Source: Hamadaea sp013361475
Lineage (GTDB): Bacteria; Actinomycetota; Actinomycetes; Mycobacteriales; Micromonosporaceae
Direction of reading: 5' to 3'
NCBI RefSeq assembly: GCF_040654195.1
Contig: NZ_JBFAHM010000013.1
Location: 218,049-282,048 of the forward strand
Length of the DNA stretch: 64,000 bases
The notes under the pieces are model-generated. The model did not search any database. It was not told where the DNA came from and saw only the letters and a list, made by a program, of their open reading frames with translations. Made by a program: the position numbers and the translations under genes. Below are positions 56,450 through 64,000 of the stretch, in pieces. Numbering within the stretch: position 1 is the first letter of the stretch; the number at the start of each line of letters is the position of its first letter.

Positions 56450-56532
56450 CGATCAGGGTCCGGTGGGATCGATCATGGTGTGGCGGACGCGACACTCCGG
56501 TCGATCACGACCGTTAGTTCATGATCGCGCGG
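56450..56532 (+). repeat. GATCATGA-type dispersed repeat before mptA
   Basis: On the plus strand this copy runs from GTCGATCAGGGTCC through CGGACGCGACACTCCGGTCG to GTTCATGATCGCGCGGA, matching the copies at 17.1 and 46.4 kb in order and orientation. It reaches the proposed alternative mptA start (ATG at 56521 lies in its 3' end). The rest of the gap 56381-56449 holds nothing visible. Confidence 0.75.
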
Positions 56533-56562
56533 AGAGCAGCGCGGAGAGCAGCGCAGAAAGCA
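56527..56562. repeat. Three 12-bp tandem units at the mptA 5' end
   Basis: GCGCGGAGAGCA occurs twice exactly and once with two changes, in direct tandem right after the dispersed repeat. If translated from 56521 it encodes an Ala/Arg run (ARRAARRAAQKA). It may instead be untranslated DNA upstream of the GTG at 56596. Confidence 0.8.
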
Positions 56563-56595
56563 GCGCGGGAGCGCGCGGGAGGGACGGGGCGAGCG

Positions 56596-58002
56596 GTGCG
56601 AGCAGGGCGAGCGCGGCGAGCAGCGGCAGCGGGCCTGGCGGCGTCAGCGGTGCTGGCGGTGGCGGCGTGGCTGGCCGGTGCGCTGCCGTCGGGTGATCCC
56701 GCGCCGACGCTCCGCCTGGAGGGCCTGGGTTCCACGAGCGGCCGGTTCCAGCTCGGCCTGTTGTTGTGGCTGGTCGCGACGGCGGCGTTGGGCTTGATCT
56801 GGTGGCGGAGCAGGAATCCGAGCGTGCTGTGGTTCGTCCCGTTGCTGCTCGCGCCGCCGCTGGCCAGCCGGGACGTCTACGCGTACGCGTGTCAGGGCGA
56901 CATCTGGCTGGCCGGGCTCGATCCCTACAAACTGGGCGTCGCCGACGGCGGCTGCCTGTGGACGCCCAGTGTGCCGGAACTCTGGTGGCACACGCCGACT
57001 CCGTACGGCCCGCTCGCGATCGTCCTGAGTGGAGTCGCGGTGGCGATGGCGAAGTTCGTCTCGAACGACCTCGACACGCAGCTGACGATCGCGGTCACCG
57101 TCCTCCGGCTGATCGCGCTGGGCGGGCTCGCCCTGCTCGGCTGGGGCCTGAACCGCCTCGGCCGCGGCGGGGCCCGGTGGCTCGGCCTCCTCACCCCGCT
57201 GGTCGCGATCCACGCGGTCTCCGGGGCGCACAACGACGCGGTGATGGCCGGGCTCATCGTGGCGGGGCTGGCGGCCGCCGCGAGCAAGCGCAGGAACGAC
57301 TGGCTCATCGCCGGGATCCTGCTCGGCGGGGCGGTCGCAATCAAGGTCACCGCCCTCGTCGCCCTGCCGTTCGTGCTGCTCCTGCTACCGCCGTGGCGAC
57401 AACGGTGGGCCGCGCTCTTGGCGAGCGTCGCCACGTTCGCCGCGCTCACCCTCGCCTCCGGCCTCGGTCTCGGCTGGGTGCACGGCCTGCGGGACACCGG
57501 CGACCTCCAGCAGTGGACCTCGCTGCCGACCGGCGCGGGCATGGCGGTCGGCTACCTGCTCCGCGCCTTCGGAATCGACGCGATGTCCGCGTCCGTCACG
57601 GTGGCCCGCGCGCTCGGCCTGATCGCCCTCCTGCTCATCAGCTTGTACGCCGTGAGGAAAGCCTGGAAGGCGCCGGCCGCGACGGTGATCGCCGCCTGCG
57701 GATGGGTGCTGGCGGCACTGGCGGTCCTCGGACCCGTCTTCTACCCCTGGTACGCCTTGGCGCCGCTGGCCGTCCTGGCCGCTGTACCGCACTCCTGGCG
57801 GCTCGCCCAAGAGGCTCCCCGGCGAACCGAGGCGTGGACGAAGACGCGGGCCGCCGTCACGATCGGGCTGTGTTTCCTGGTGCTGCCCAACGGATTGGGG
57901 CTGGCCGTGCTCACCAAGGGGCCCGGGGCCTTCGCCGCGCTCGCGGCGGTCATCGCCCTGCTGGCGTACGCCGTCCGAGCCAGACCCAGACGGACAGCGT
58001 GA
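56596..58002 (+). CDS. mptA: Alpha-1,6-mannosyltransferase of the MptA/MptB type
   Basis: A polyprenol-phosphomannose-dependent membrane mannosyltransferase (about 468 residues, 11 or so hydrophobic segments). The family motif SRDVYAYACQGDIWLAGLDPY holds the catalytic Asp; WHTPTPYGPLAI, SGAHNDAVMAGL and AVAIKVTALVALPF also fit. I place the start at GTG 56596 (GGGACGGGG ribosome binding site); an in-frame ATG at 56521 lies in a repeat without such a site. Synteny with mycobacterial idsA2-mptA-Rv2175c suggests MptA. Its 3' end overlaps the lycopene cyclase gene by 53 bases. Confidence 0.88.
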   Translation: MRAGRARRAAAAGLAASAVLAVAAWLAGALPSGDPAPTLRLEGLGSTSGRFQLGLLLWLVATAALGLIWWRSRNPSVLWFVPLLLAPPLASRDVYAYACQGDIWLAGLDPYKLGVADGGCLWTPSVPELWWHTPTPYGPLAIVLSGVAVAMAKFVSNDLDTQLTIAVTVLRLIALGGLALLGWGLNRLGRGGARWLGLLTPLVAIHAVSGAHNDAVMAGLIVAGLAAAASKRRNDWLIAGILLGGAVAIKVTALVALPFVLLLLPPWRQRWAALLASVATFAALTLASGLGLGWVHGLRDTGDLQQWTSLPTGAGMAVGYLLRAFGIDAMSASVTVARALGLIALLLISLYAVRKAWKAPAATVIAACGWVLAALAVLGPVFYPWYALAPLAVLAAVPHSWRLAQEAPRRTEAWTKTRAAVTIGLCFLVLPNGLGLAVLTKGPGAFAALAAVIALLAYAVRARPRRTA

Positions 58003-58255
58003 GCAGCACCAACGCGAAGCCGAACAGCAGATCCTCCACCGGCGCGTACGCGATCCGCAGGCCCAGGACGGTCCAGTCGGCGTACCGGACGACGCCGCGA
58101 CCGGTGAGCACGCCGTTGGACAGCAACTGGAACAGCAGCACGATCGGGTAGGTCGCCCAGAACACCACGCCGGTCAGCAATCGCGTACGCAGAATCCAGA
58201 GGTCGACCACGACGGCGGCCAGCACCCCGAGGATCACCGAAACCGTGTAGGTCAC
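57950..58255 (-). CDS. crtYd: Lycopene cyclase subunit, CrtYd-type
   Basis: A 101-residue protein with three hydrophobic segments (VTYTVSVILGVLAAVVVDLW, LLTGVVFWATYPIVLLFQLL, and a C-terminal one) and the heterodimeric lycopene cyclase motif APVEDLLFGF. The GTG start overlaps the crtYc stop (GTGA). CrtYc and CrtYd together form the actinobacterial cyclase that makes beta-type rings on carotenoids. The gene is convergent with mptA and overlaps it by 53 bases. Confidence 0.87.
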   Translation of the reverse strand: MTYTVSVILGVLAAVVVDLWILRTRLLTGVVFWATYPIVLLFQLLSNGVLTGRGVVRYADWTVLGLRIAYAPVEDLLFGFALVLLTLSVWVWLGRRTPAGR

Positions 58256-58560
58256 CGCTTCAGCACACCCCGGACGGCCTCGTAGCCGAGGATCGCGCAC
58301 AGCGGCACCACCACGAAGAAGAGCGCCTCCTCCAACGGCAGCCCGCCGGGAAGGCGTACCCCTAGGATCTGCGCGGCGTCGAAGGACCACCAGCCGGAGT
58401 GGACCGCGGCCAGGTCCCACAGCAGAAACACGGCCGCGACCGGCGCGACGGTGAGCGCCAGGCGACGGACCTGGCGCAACACCCCCACGCGTAGCACGGG
58501 TTCCAGCCAGAGGGCGCAGAGCAGGCAGCCCGCCAGCACGGCGAGGTAGGTCAGGCGCAC
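58252..58560 (-). CDS. crtYc: Lycopene cyclase subunit, CrtYc-type
   Basis: A 102-residue partner of CrtYd with three hydrophobic segments. Its motifs include FLLWDLAAVHSGWWSFDAAQILGVRLPGGLPLEEALFFVV; PLEEALFF is the cyclase signature. The GTG start shares a base with the stop of the Rv2175c-like gene (TAGTG). No crtE, crtB or crtI genes are in the window apart from the general prenyl synthase at 55 kb. Confidence 0.87.
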   Translation of the reverse strand: MRLTYLAVLAGCLLCALWLEPVLRVGVLRQVRRLALTVAPVAAVFLLWDLAAVHSGWWSFDAAQILGVRLPGGLPLEEALFFVVVPLCAILGYEAVRGVLKR

Positions 58561-58898
58561 TAGAAGGCGAGCGCCTGCGCGCGGCGCTTGACCTCGCGCG
58601 CCAGGTCACCGCCGAGCGCCTGCGCGGGCGTGCCCGGAAGGGTGTCGTCGGCGGTGTAGAGCCACCGCAACGCCTCTTCGTCGTTGTACCCGGCGTCCCG
58701 CAGCAACGTCAGCACGCCGGGGAGGTGCTTGAGCACGGTGTCGTTCGCCACCAGCTCCGCCGGCACCTGCAGGACGCCGTCTCGGCGCACGGCCAGCAGC
58801 GCGCCTTCCTTCCGCCACTGGTGGACCTTCGTGATCGGCACGCCGAAGCGCTCGGCCACGTCGGGGAGGTTCACCCACGTTGAGACGTTCTCAGTCAC
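58560..58898 (-). CDS. Rv2175c-like DNA-binding protein
   Basis: A 112-residue protein with a winged-helix/excisionase-like N-terminus (WVNLPDVAERFGVPITKVHQWRKEGALLAVRRDG) and the family C-terminal part PGVLTLLRDAGYNDEEALRWLYTADDTLPGTPAQALG. In Mtb Rv2175c is a DNA-binding substrate of PknL, phosphorylated on an N-terminal Thr; here Thr2 and Ser/Thr residues near 6-7 could serve. The GTG at 58898 is the chosen start, with an ATG at 58916 possible. It is divergent from the gene before pknL. Confidence 0.87.
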   Translation of the reverse strand: MTENVSTWVNLPDVAERFGVPITKVHQWRKEGALLAVRRDGVLQVPAELVANDTVLKHLPGVLTLLRDAGYNDEEALRWLYTADDTLPGTPAQALGGDLAREVKRRAQALAF

Positions 58899-58970
58899 CC
58901 GTACACGATCCCACATTCGGCGGGCCGCTCCACCGGCCCGGCCGGGATCCCGCACCCGAGGAACCACGAC

Positions 58971-59636
58971 GTGAACCCCCTGCGTGTGATCCAGCGAGAG
59001 GTGGCCGGCGCCTGGCGTTCGGTCCGGTACGACTTGCGCAAGCGCTCCGGTACGCCCGACGGAGCGGCCGCCGACCCCTGGGCCGACTCGTGGTCCGAGA
59101 CCGAGGTGGAGTTGCGTGCGCCCCGGGCCGTCGCGCCACCGCCGCCGAAGGGGCATCGGCGCGCCCGGCCCAAGGGCCCACGCCCGACTGACCCCGTACG
59201 CTCCCCCGCCCGGCAGCGCATGACGCTGGCCGCGGCCGGACTGGTGCTGCTGGCGCTGTCGGCCGGCGGCGTCCTCGCGATGATCACCGGGATGCGGGCG
59301 TTGCTCGATCCGGGCACGCCTCCGGCCGGCCTGCCGGCGCACGCCGCGCCTGCGCCGTCCCAGATTCTGCGGTCTCCCGTGCCGGTGACGCTTCCCACGT
59401 CCGCTCCGGCGACCGCGCAGGTGACCAAGCGACCGCACGCGACCACGAAGACGCCGAAGCCGCCGGTGCCCACGCCCGCACCGGTGCCCACCTGCAGCTG
59501 TACGCAGCCGCCGAGCCCTGGCACGTCGGCCAGCCCGAGCCTCAGCGGTACGCCGTCCCCGTCCCCCTCCGGTGTGACTTCGCCCACACCCACGTCAGGG
59601 TCGACGGAGAGCCCGGGACCCGGGGTCACCCGGTGA
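58971..59636 (+). CDS. Hypothetical membrane-anchored protein with Pro/Thr/Ser-rich extracellular tail
   Basis: A 221-residue protein with a basic cytoplasmic half (1-83), one hydrophobic segment (about 85-107, TLAAAGLVLLALSAGGVLAMI) and a long low-complexity P/T/S tail (about 115-221) containing a CSC motif. No domain is recognised. It ends next to the kinase gene (the TGA could overlap a GTG at 59633), so it may be in the kinase transcript. Confidence 0.75.
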   Translation: MNPLRVIQREVAGAWRSVRYDLRKRSGTPDGAAADPWADSWSETEVELRAPRAVAPPPPKGHRRARPKGPRPTDPVRSPARQRMTLAAAGLVLLALSAGGVLAMITGMRALLDPGTPPAGLPAHAAPAPSQILRSPVPVTLPTSAPATAQVTKRPHATTKTPKPPVPTPAPVPTCSCTQPPSPGTSASPSLSGTPSPSPSGVTSPTPTSGSTESPGPGVTR

Positions 59637-59722
59637 TCGAGCCCATCGGCGCGGCGCGCTCCGGCCCAGCCCAACGGCCCAATGGTGTCTGGACGGCCGA
59701 GACTGACTTAGACTGCACGCCG

Positions 59723-61681
59723 ATGGACACTCAGGTCGCCGACAATCTCCTCGGGTCGCTGCTGGACGGCCGCTACCGCATCCGCGGGCGGGTAGCCCGC
59801 GGCGGGATGGCGACTGTCTACACCGCGACCGACGAACGTCTTGAGCGAACTGTCGCTATCAAGATCATCCACACTGGCCGGGCCGCCGATCCGCAGTTCG
59901 TCGAGCGGTTCACCGACGAGGCGAAGACCGTCGCCCGGCTGACCCACCCGAACGTAGTCGCGGTCTACGACCAGGGCAACCACAACGGGCTGCCCTACCT
60001 GGTGATGGAGTACGTCCGCGGCCGGACGCTGCGCGACATCCTGACCGAGCGCCGCCGCCTCGCCCCTGTCGAGGCGCTCGCCGTGCTGGAGCAGATGCTC
60101 GCCGCGATCGCCACCGCGCACCGGGCCGGTCTGGTGCACCGGGACGTGAAGCCGGAGAACGTGCTCATCGCCGAGGCCCCGGGCGGCTCCGCCGAGCTCG
60201 TCGACGCCGTCGTGAAGGTGGCTGACTTCGGGCTCGCCCGTGCCGTCGCGGCCAGCGCCGACGACGGTTCCGGTCAGCTCATGGCGACCGTGGCGTACGT
60301 GGCTCCCGAGCTGGTGACCAGCGGCGTCGCCGATCCCCGGTCCGACGTGTACGCGGCCGGCATCGTCCTGTTCGAAATGCTCACCGGACGTGTCCCCTAC
60401 GACGGCGACCGCCCGGTCGACATCGCCTGGCAGCACGTCGACCGCGATGTGCCGCCGCCGTCGCGGTTCGTGCCGGGGCTGCCGCCGATCGCCGACGATC
60501 TCGTGGCCCGCGCGACCCGTCGTGATCCCGCGTTGCGGCCGACCGACGCGGGCGCCCTGCTCACCGAGGTGCAACAGGCCCGCGAGGTGATCATCGCCGC
60601 CGCCGCCCGCGCCCGGCCGTCCGCCCAGCCGACGGTGGTCGTCGGGCAGGTTCGGCCGTCGGACCGCCCGTCCTGGGCCCGGCTGCCCTCGCCCGGCCCG
60701 GCCGGCCGTGCCCGGCCCGCCCCCCAGCCGCAGTACGCCGACGAGGACCCGACGCTCGTCGAGCGCGCCCGCGACGCGTACGCCCGGGTGAAGGGCTCGC
60801 CCCGGGGCCGGATGGCGCTGACCGCCAGCCTGGTCGTACTGGCCCTGCTGGTGCTGGTCGGCGGCTGGTGGCTCGGCTTCGGCCGCTACGAGGCCGCCCC
60901 GAAGCTGACCGGGCTCGACCGGGCCGCCGCCGAGGCGCTGGCGCGCAAGGCCGGCTTCACCGCGCACTTCGACCAGGGCCGGTTCAGCGAGGAGATCAAG
61001 AAGGACACCGTCCTGGAGCAGGATCCGCCGCCCGGTGAGCGGGTCGTCAAGGGCAGCGACATCAACATGACGCTGTCCCTCGGCCCCGAGCGCTACCAGG
61101 TGCCGGACATCGTCGGCAAGACGTGGGAGCTGGCCGTCGTCGACCTGTCGGCGGTGAAGCTCCAGCCGGTCAAGGGCGCCGCCCAGTACAGCGACACCGC
61201 GCCGGCCAACACCGTCATCGCGGTTCAGCCGACCGTGGGGACCGAGCTGAAGCCGGGCGACAAGGTGACCCTCATCCTCAGCAAGGGCAAGGCACCGTTG
61301 ACCGTGCCGAACGTGGTCGGTCAGGACCAGGCCGCCGCCCGGGCCACGCTGGAGGGGATGGGGCTGAAGGTCGCCATCACCTTCCAGAAGTCCGACAAGC
61401 CCAACGGCCAGGTCATCGCGCAGAACCCGGTGGACGGCTCCGGCGCGGAGAAGGACCAGACGATCACCCTGACGGTCAGCGAGAACCCGACCTCGTTCGC
61501 CCTGCCCGACGTGATGAACTGGGGCTGCGGCGACGCGAAGCGCCAGCTCGAGAGCATGGCGCTGGTCGTACAGGTGGACGGGCAGATGGGCGAGAGTGGC
61601 TGGGTCCGGGACATGGATCCCAAGCCGGGCACGATGGTCAATCAGGGGCAGCAGATCGTCATCCGCTGCCGAGTCGTCTGA
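59723..61681 (+). CDS. pknL: Ser/Thr protein kinase with PASTA domains (PknL position)
   Basis: A 652-residue membrane receptor kinase. The kinase domain (about 17-280) has the Gly loop GRVARGGMATVY, Lys in TVAIKIIH, HRDVKPENVLI, DFGLARAV and an activation segment leading to APELV. One membrane segment (LVVLALLVLVGGWWLGF) separates it from four PASTA repeats, the last with a Cys pair. The ATG at 59723 is preferred to a GTG at 59633. By synteny it is PknL-like, but mycobacterial PknL lacks PASTA, so the architecture is PknB-like. It overlaps nfo (TGATG). Confidence 0.93.
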   Translation: MDTQVADNLLGSLLDGRYRIRGRVARGGMATVYTATDERLERTVAIKIIHTGRAADPQFVERFTDEAKTVARLTHPNVVAVYDQGNHNGLPYLVMEYVRGRTLRDILTERRRLAPVEALAVLEQMLAAIATAHRAGLVHRDVKPENVLIAEAPGGSAELVDAVVKVADFGLARAVAASADDGSGQLMATVAYVAPELVTSGVADPRSDVYAAGIVLFEMLTGRVPYDGDRPVDIAWQHVDRDVPPPSRFVPGLPPIADDLVARATRRDPALRPTDAGALLTEVQQAREVIIAAAARARPSAQPTVVVGQVRPSDRPSWARLPSPGPAGRARPAPQPQYADEDPTLVERARDAYARVKGSPRGRMALTASLVVLALLVLVGGWWLGFGRYEAAPKLTGLDRAAAEALARKAGFTAHFDQGRFSEEIKKDTVLEQDPPPGERVVKGSDINMTLSLGPERYQVPDIVGKTWELAVVDLSAVKLQPVKGAAQYSDTAPANTVIAVQPTVGTELKPGDKVTLILSKGKAPLTVPNVVGQDQAAARATLEGMGLKVAITFQKSDKPNGQVIAQNPVDGSGAEKDQTITLTVSENPTSFALPDVMNWGCGDAKRQLESMALVVQVDGQMGESGWVRDMDPKPGTMVNQGQQIVIRCRVV

Positions 61682-62526
61682 TGATCGGCGTCCACTCCTT
61701 CACGGCCGGCGGGCTGGCGAAGTCGGCCTTGGCCTACGTCGACCAGCTCGACGCCGGCTCGGTGCAGGTGTACATCGGCAACGCCCGCAGCTGGCGGCAG
61801 TCGGCCGGGGATCCGGCGCAGGACGGCGCCTTCCTGGCGGGCTGCGCCGAGCGGGGCATCCCGTCGTTCATCCACGCTCCCCTGCTGGTCAATCTGGGTT
61901 CGCCGACGCCCGCGACGGTCACCCAGTCGGAGGCCGCGATCTCCCATGCGCTGATCCGTGGCAAGGCCATCGGCGCCCGCGGGGTGGTCTTCCACGCGGG
62001 CAGCTCGGTCGACCCCAGCCACACGGATCAGGCTTGGAAGCAGGTACGCGAGGCGCTCCTGCCGCTGCTGGACAAATCCCAGGCGGCGGGCTGGCCGCGA
62101 TTGCTGGTCGAACCCTCGGCGGGCGGCGGCCGGTCGCTGGCGGCCCGAGTGGAACACCTGGCGGAGTACTTCGCCGCCGTCGATCACCACCCGGCCCTCG
62201 GAGTCTGCTTCGACACCTGCCACGCCTGGGCGGCCGGGCACGACCTGGCGACCCCTGGCGGCATGACGGCCACCCTCGACGCCCTGGTGGAGGCGGTCGG
62301 CCCGGGACGGCTGGAGCTGGTGCACGCCAACGATTCCAAGGATCCGCTGGGGTCGACCCGAGACCGGCACGAAGCGATCGGCAAGGGCATGATCGGGCTG
62401 GAGCCGTTCCGGGAGTTGATGGCGCATCCGTCGGCGGCCGGCCTTCCCGTGATCGTGGAGACGCCCGGCGAGACCCACGCCGACGATCTCGCGGCACTGC
62501 GCAGTGTGTCACCACATCTTGCGTGA
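61681..62526 (+). CDS. nfo: Endonuclease IV (apurinic/apyrimidinic endonuclease)
   Basis: A 281-residue TIM-barrel AP endonuclease. It starts MIGVHSFTAGGLAKSALAYV and has the zinc-binding motifs VFHAGSS, LLVEPSAGGG, GVCFDTCHAWAAGHD, LVHANDSKDPLGSTRDRHEAIGKG and VIVETPG. It cuts 5' to abasic sites in base excision repair. The ATG overlaps the kinase stop. It is shorter than some homologues but has all metal ligands. Confidence 0.93.
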   Translation: MIGVHSFTAGGLAKSALAYVDQLDAGSVQVYIGNARSWRQSAGDPAQDGAFLAGCAERGIPSFIHAPLLVNLGSPTPATVTQSEAAISHALIRGKAIGARGVVFHAGSSVDPSHTDQAWKQVREALLPLLDKSQAAGWPRLLVEPSAGGGRSLAARVEHLAEYFAAVDHHPALGVCFDTCHAWAAGHDLATPGGMTATLDALVEAVGPGRLELVHANDSKDPLGSTRDRHEAIGKGMIGLEPFRELMAHPSAAGLPVIVETPGETHADDLAALRSVSPHLA

Positions 62527-62535
62527 GCTGGGGTT

Positions 62536-62569
62536 TTAGGGCACCCTTACTGAGGCAAGGCTAACCGCC
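62536..62569 (+). promoter_or_regulatory. Candidate IdeR/DtxR iron boxes before bfd
   Basis: TGAGGCAAGGCTAACCGCC (62551-62569) matches 13 of 19 positions of the DtxR/IdeR consensus, with the core AAGGCTAACC intact. It adjoins TTAGGGCACCCTTA (62536-62549), a second half-matching palindrome. Their place before a bacterioferritin-associated ferredoxin fits iron-dependent control. Confidence 0.7.
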
Positions 62570-62586
62570 TCTCAGGAAGGACCCCG

Positions 62587-62763
62587 GTGTACGCGTGCAT
62601 CTGCAACCGAGTGAGTGAAGAAGAGGTTCACTCGGCCATCCAGTGCGGCGCGCACGACGTGGAGAAGATCGGCGACGAGTGTGAGGCGGGCACCAACTGC
62701 TTCACCTGCCACGACCGGCTGCGCGACATGATCGAAGACTATTTCTCCGCCGTGCCTGCTTGA
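62587..62763 (+). CDS. bfd: Bacterioferritin-associated ferredoxin (2Fe-2S)
   Basis: A 58-residue [2Fe-2S] protein starting VYACICNRVSEEEV, with the four Cys in CIC and in GTNCFTCHDRL, the Bfd/BFD-like layout. The GTG start has an AGGAAGG site. Bfd reduces the ferritin core to release iron. It is 103 bases upstream of bacterioferritin and probably shares its iron regulation. Confidence 0.88.
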   Translation: MYACICNRVSEEEVHSAIQCGAHDVEKIGDECEAGTNCFTCHDRLRDMIEDYFSAVPA

Positions 62764-62866
62764 CCCCGCTCACCTCTCGGCGCGCCGTTTCATCTCTTAG
62801 CGCGATGTTTCGGACATACACGCGTAGATTCCCTTCCGGGATATCTCACTGGGAGGTTCACACGCC

Positions 62867-63346
62867 ATGCAAGGCGACGCTCGCGTCATCGAATTCCTCA
62901 ACGAGCAGCTCACGGCGGAGTTGACCGCCATCAACCAGTACTGGCTGCACTTCCGCATGCAGGAGAACTGGGGCTTCACGAAGCTGGCGAAGTACACCCG
63001 GCACGAGTCGATCGACGAGATGAAGCACGCCGACCGGCTGGCCGAGCGCATCCTCTTCCTCGACGGCCTGCCGAACTTCCAGAAGCTGTTCCCGCTGCGC
63101 ATCGGCGAGACGGTCAAAGAGCAGTTCAAATGCGACATGAAGATCGAGGAGGAGGCGATCGAACGGCTCCGGCGCGGCATCGAGTACATGCGCTCGGTCG
63201 GCGACGTCACCTCGGCCACCATCTTCGAGGACATCCTCTCCGACGAGGAGCACCACATCGACTACCTGGAGACGCAGCTCGACCTGCTCGAGACGCTCGG
63301 CGAACAGCTCTACCTCCAGAACGTCACCGAGCACCCGGAGGCCTGA
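62867..63346 (+). CDS. bfr: Bacterioferritin
   Basis: A 159-residue haem-containing ferritin. The start MQGDARVIEFLNEQLTAELTAINQYWLH and HESIDEMKHADRLAERILFLDGLPN give the ferroxidase ligands and the haem-binding Met (in DEMKHAD). EDILSDEEHHIDYLETQLDLL supplies the second set of ligands. It stores iron in 24-mers. A GGGAGG lies ahead of the ATG. The pair bfd-bfr points to iron-storage control. Confidence 0.95.
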   Translation: MQGDARVIEFLNEQLTAELTAINQYWLHFRMQENWGFTKLAKYTRHESIDEMKHADRLAERILFLDGLPNFQKLFPLRIGETVKEQFKCDMKIEEEAIERLRRGIEYMRSVGDVTSATIFEDILSDEEHHIDYLETQLDLLETLGEQLYLQNVTEHPEA

Positions 63347-63389
63347 CCAGCACGTTCGCCAGGCTTGCGCTTTCGCTAGGCTCACGCGC

Positions 63390-63866
63390 GTGTGGCTCGT
63401 GCGTTACCTGCTCGGCGCGGCCGTCGCCTGGGTCCTGTACCCGGTGACGGCCGCGCTGGCGTACCTGGCCTTGTTCGTCGTCGCCGCGATCACCGGCGCC
63501 GACCCCGGTGGCCCGCTCGCCGGCCCGTTCATGATCCTGGCGGCGGCCCTCGTCGGGATCCCCCTGACCGTGCTCGTGCTCCTGCCGGTCGTCGTCGGCG
63601 GCGAGCTGGTCGCCCGGCGTACGCGCTGGCGCTGGGCGCCCGTCGCCACGCTCGGCGGCTTCGGTGCGATCGTCGCCGGGACCGCCATCGCTTGGGGCAC
63701 GGTCGCGCTCGTGGTCGCCGCGCTGAGCCTCATCCCGTTGGTGGCTTTCGCCACCATTACGCATGGGTCCGCCCGCGCAGGCACGTTGATCTTGAATCGT
63801 TGGCGTCGCCGAGGCGACCGATTCCGCGCAAGATCACCCCTGCCCGGCACGATCGAGTCGATCTAG
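63390..63866 (+). CDS. Hypothetical membrane protein
   Basis: A 158-residue protein with four hydrophobic segments (about 5-35, 45-70, 83-102 and 104-122) and a basic cytoplasmic tail (RWRRRGDRFRARS). GTG start 43 bases after bfr. No family is recognised. It is the last complete gene before transposase DNA. Confidence 0.65.
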   Translation: MWLVRYLLGAAVAWVLYPVTAALAYLALFVVAAITGADPGGPLAGPFMILAAALVGIPLTVLVLLPVVVGGELVARRTRWRWAPVATLGGFGAIVAGTAIAWGTVALVVAALSLIPLVAFATITHGSARAGTLILNRWRRRGDRFRARSPLPGTIESI

Positions 63867-63900
63867 GCGGGAAAGGGCGGCCAGAGCGACTGTTTCTCGC

Positions 63901-64000
63901 CTAGATGTTCTGCCCACTCAGGTTGGGAACACGGCTTGCGGGTGGCCGACCGCCGAGTGCGGTGTGTGCTCGGTGATGGTTGTACATGTGCAGCCAGGCG
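63901..64000 (-). mobile_element. IS481-type transposase, C-terminal end
   Basis: Reading in from the right edge on the minus strand, the frame encodes AWLHMYNHHRAHTALGGRPP then ASRVPNLSGQNI and a TAG stop. This is the conserved C-terminal end of IS481-family DDE transposases (HHYNxxRPHxALGGxxP). Only the last 32 codons are in the window. The IS end should lie between here and 63867; no inverted repeat can be defined without the other end. Confidence 0.85.

Noticed and set aside
56521..56595. N-terminal Arg/Ala extension of MptA
   Set aside because: The ATG lies in a dispersed repeat without a ribosome binding site, and the extension is encoded by 12-bp tandem units; GTG 56596 is better supported.
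1..64000. tRNA or rRNA genes
   Set aside because: No cloverleaf-like GGTTCGAATCC arms with matching acceptor stems or rRNA blocks were recognised on either strand by eye; a covariance search would settle it.

Overview
The window is high-GC actinobacterial chromosome, most likely from the family Micromonosporaceae. The clues are strong third-position GC bias, frequent GTACGC codon pairs, a Wag31-type DivIVA, a meso-DAP-type MurE, MurT/GatD, c-di-AMP riboswitches ahead of NlpC/P60 genes, a DnaE2/ImuB mutasome with an actinobacterial LexA box, and an Rv2175c/PknL pair. The broad order resembles Mycobacterium tuberculosis Rv2145c-Rv2176 (wag31, ftsZ, mur genes, mraZ, then metF, idsA2, mptA, Rv2175c, pknL), with extra blocks inserted.

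Region 1 (0-19.6 kb, all minus strand) is a complete dcw cluster, read right to left: mraZ, rsmH, ftsL-like, ftsI, murE, murF, mraY, murD, ftsW, murG, murC, ftsQ, ftsZ, yggS, sepF, yggT, divIVA and the start of a small membrane protein gene. It starts at a consensus promoter threaded through three 10-bp-spaced MraZ boxes, and ftsZ has its own promoter. Between murF and mraY lie three tandem 74-bp units, each a 25-codon mini-ORF chained to its neighbours by ATGA stop/start overlaps.

Region 2 (19.8-31.4 kb) holds two secreted NlpC/P60 hydrolase genes, each behind a c-di-AMP riboswitch, then the MurT/GatD lipid II amidation pair, a VTT membrane protein, a DUF2231/Rieske pair, a secreted beta-propeller protein and leuS. 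The leuS leader looks like an attenuator.

Region 3 (31.7-41.5 kb) has a moxR-DUF58-transglutaminase operon, a DUF3040 protein, dinB, a phosphodiesterase and a methyltransferase separated by a fourth copy of the mini-ORF, a PASTA lipoprotein, and a truncated gene at a 10-N assembly gap.

Region 4 (41.5-50.2 kb) has a secreted serine protease and the SOS mutasome (HEPN-like gene, imuA-prime, imuB, small membrane protein, dnaE2) behind paired LexA boxes.

Region 5 (50.3-64 kb) carries ybaK, a GNAT gene, metF, a STAS protein, an ECF sigma factor with a SnoaL-like tail, a prenyl synthase, a secreted RNase, mptA, a split lycopene cyclase, an Rv2175c-like regulator, a PASTA-bearing Ser/Thr kinase, nfo, an iron-regulated bfd/bfr pair and the end of an IS481-type transposase.

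Small repeats recur throughout: the mini-ORF module, a roughly 85-bp GATCATGA-type repeat near the 5' ends of three genes, long perfect hairpins, and several short tandem duplications inside or beside genes. No tRNA, rRNA or CRISPR array was seen.
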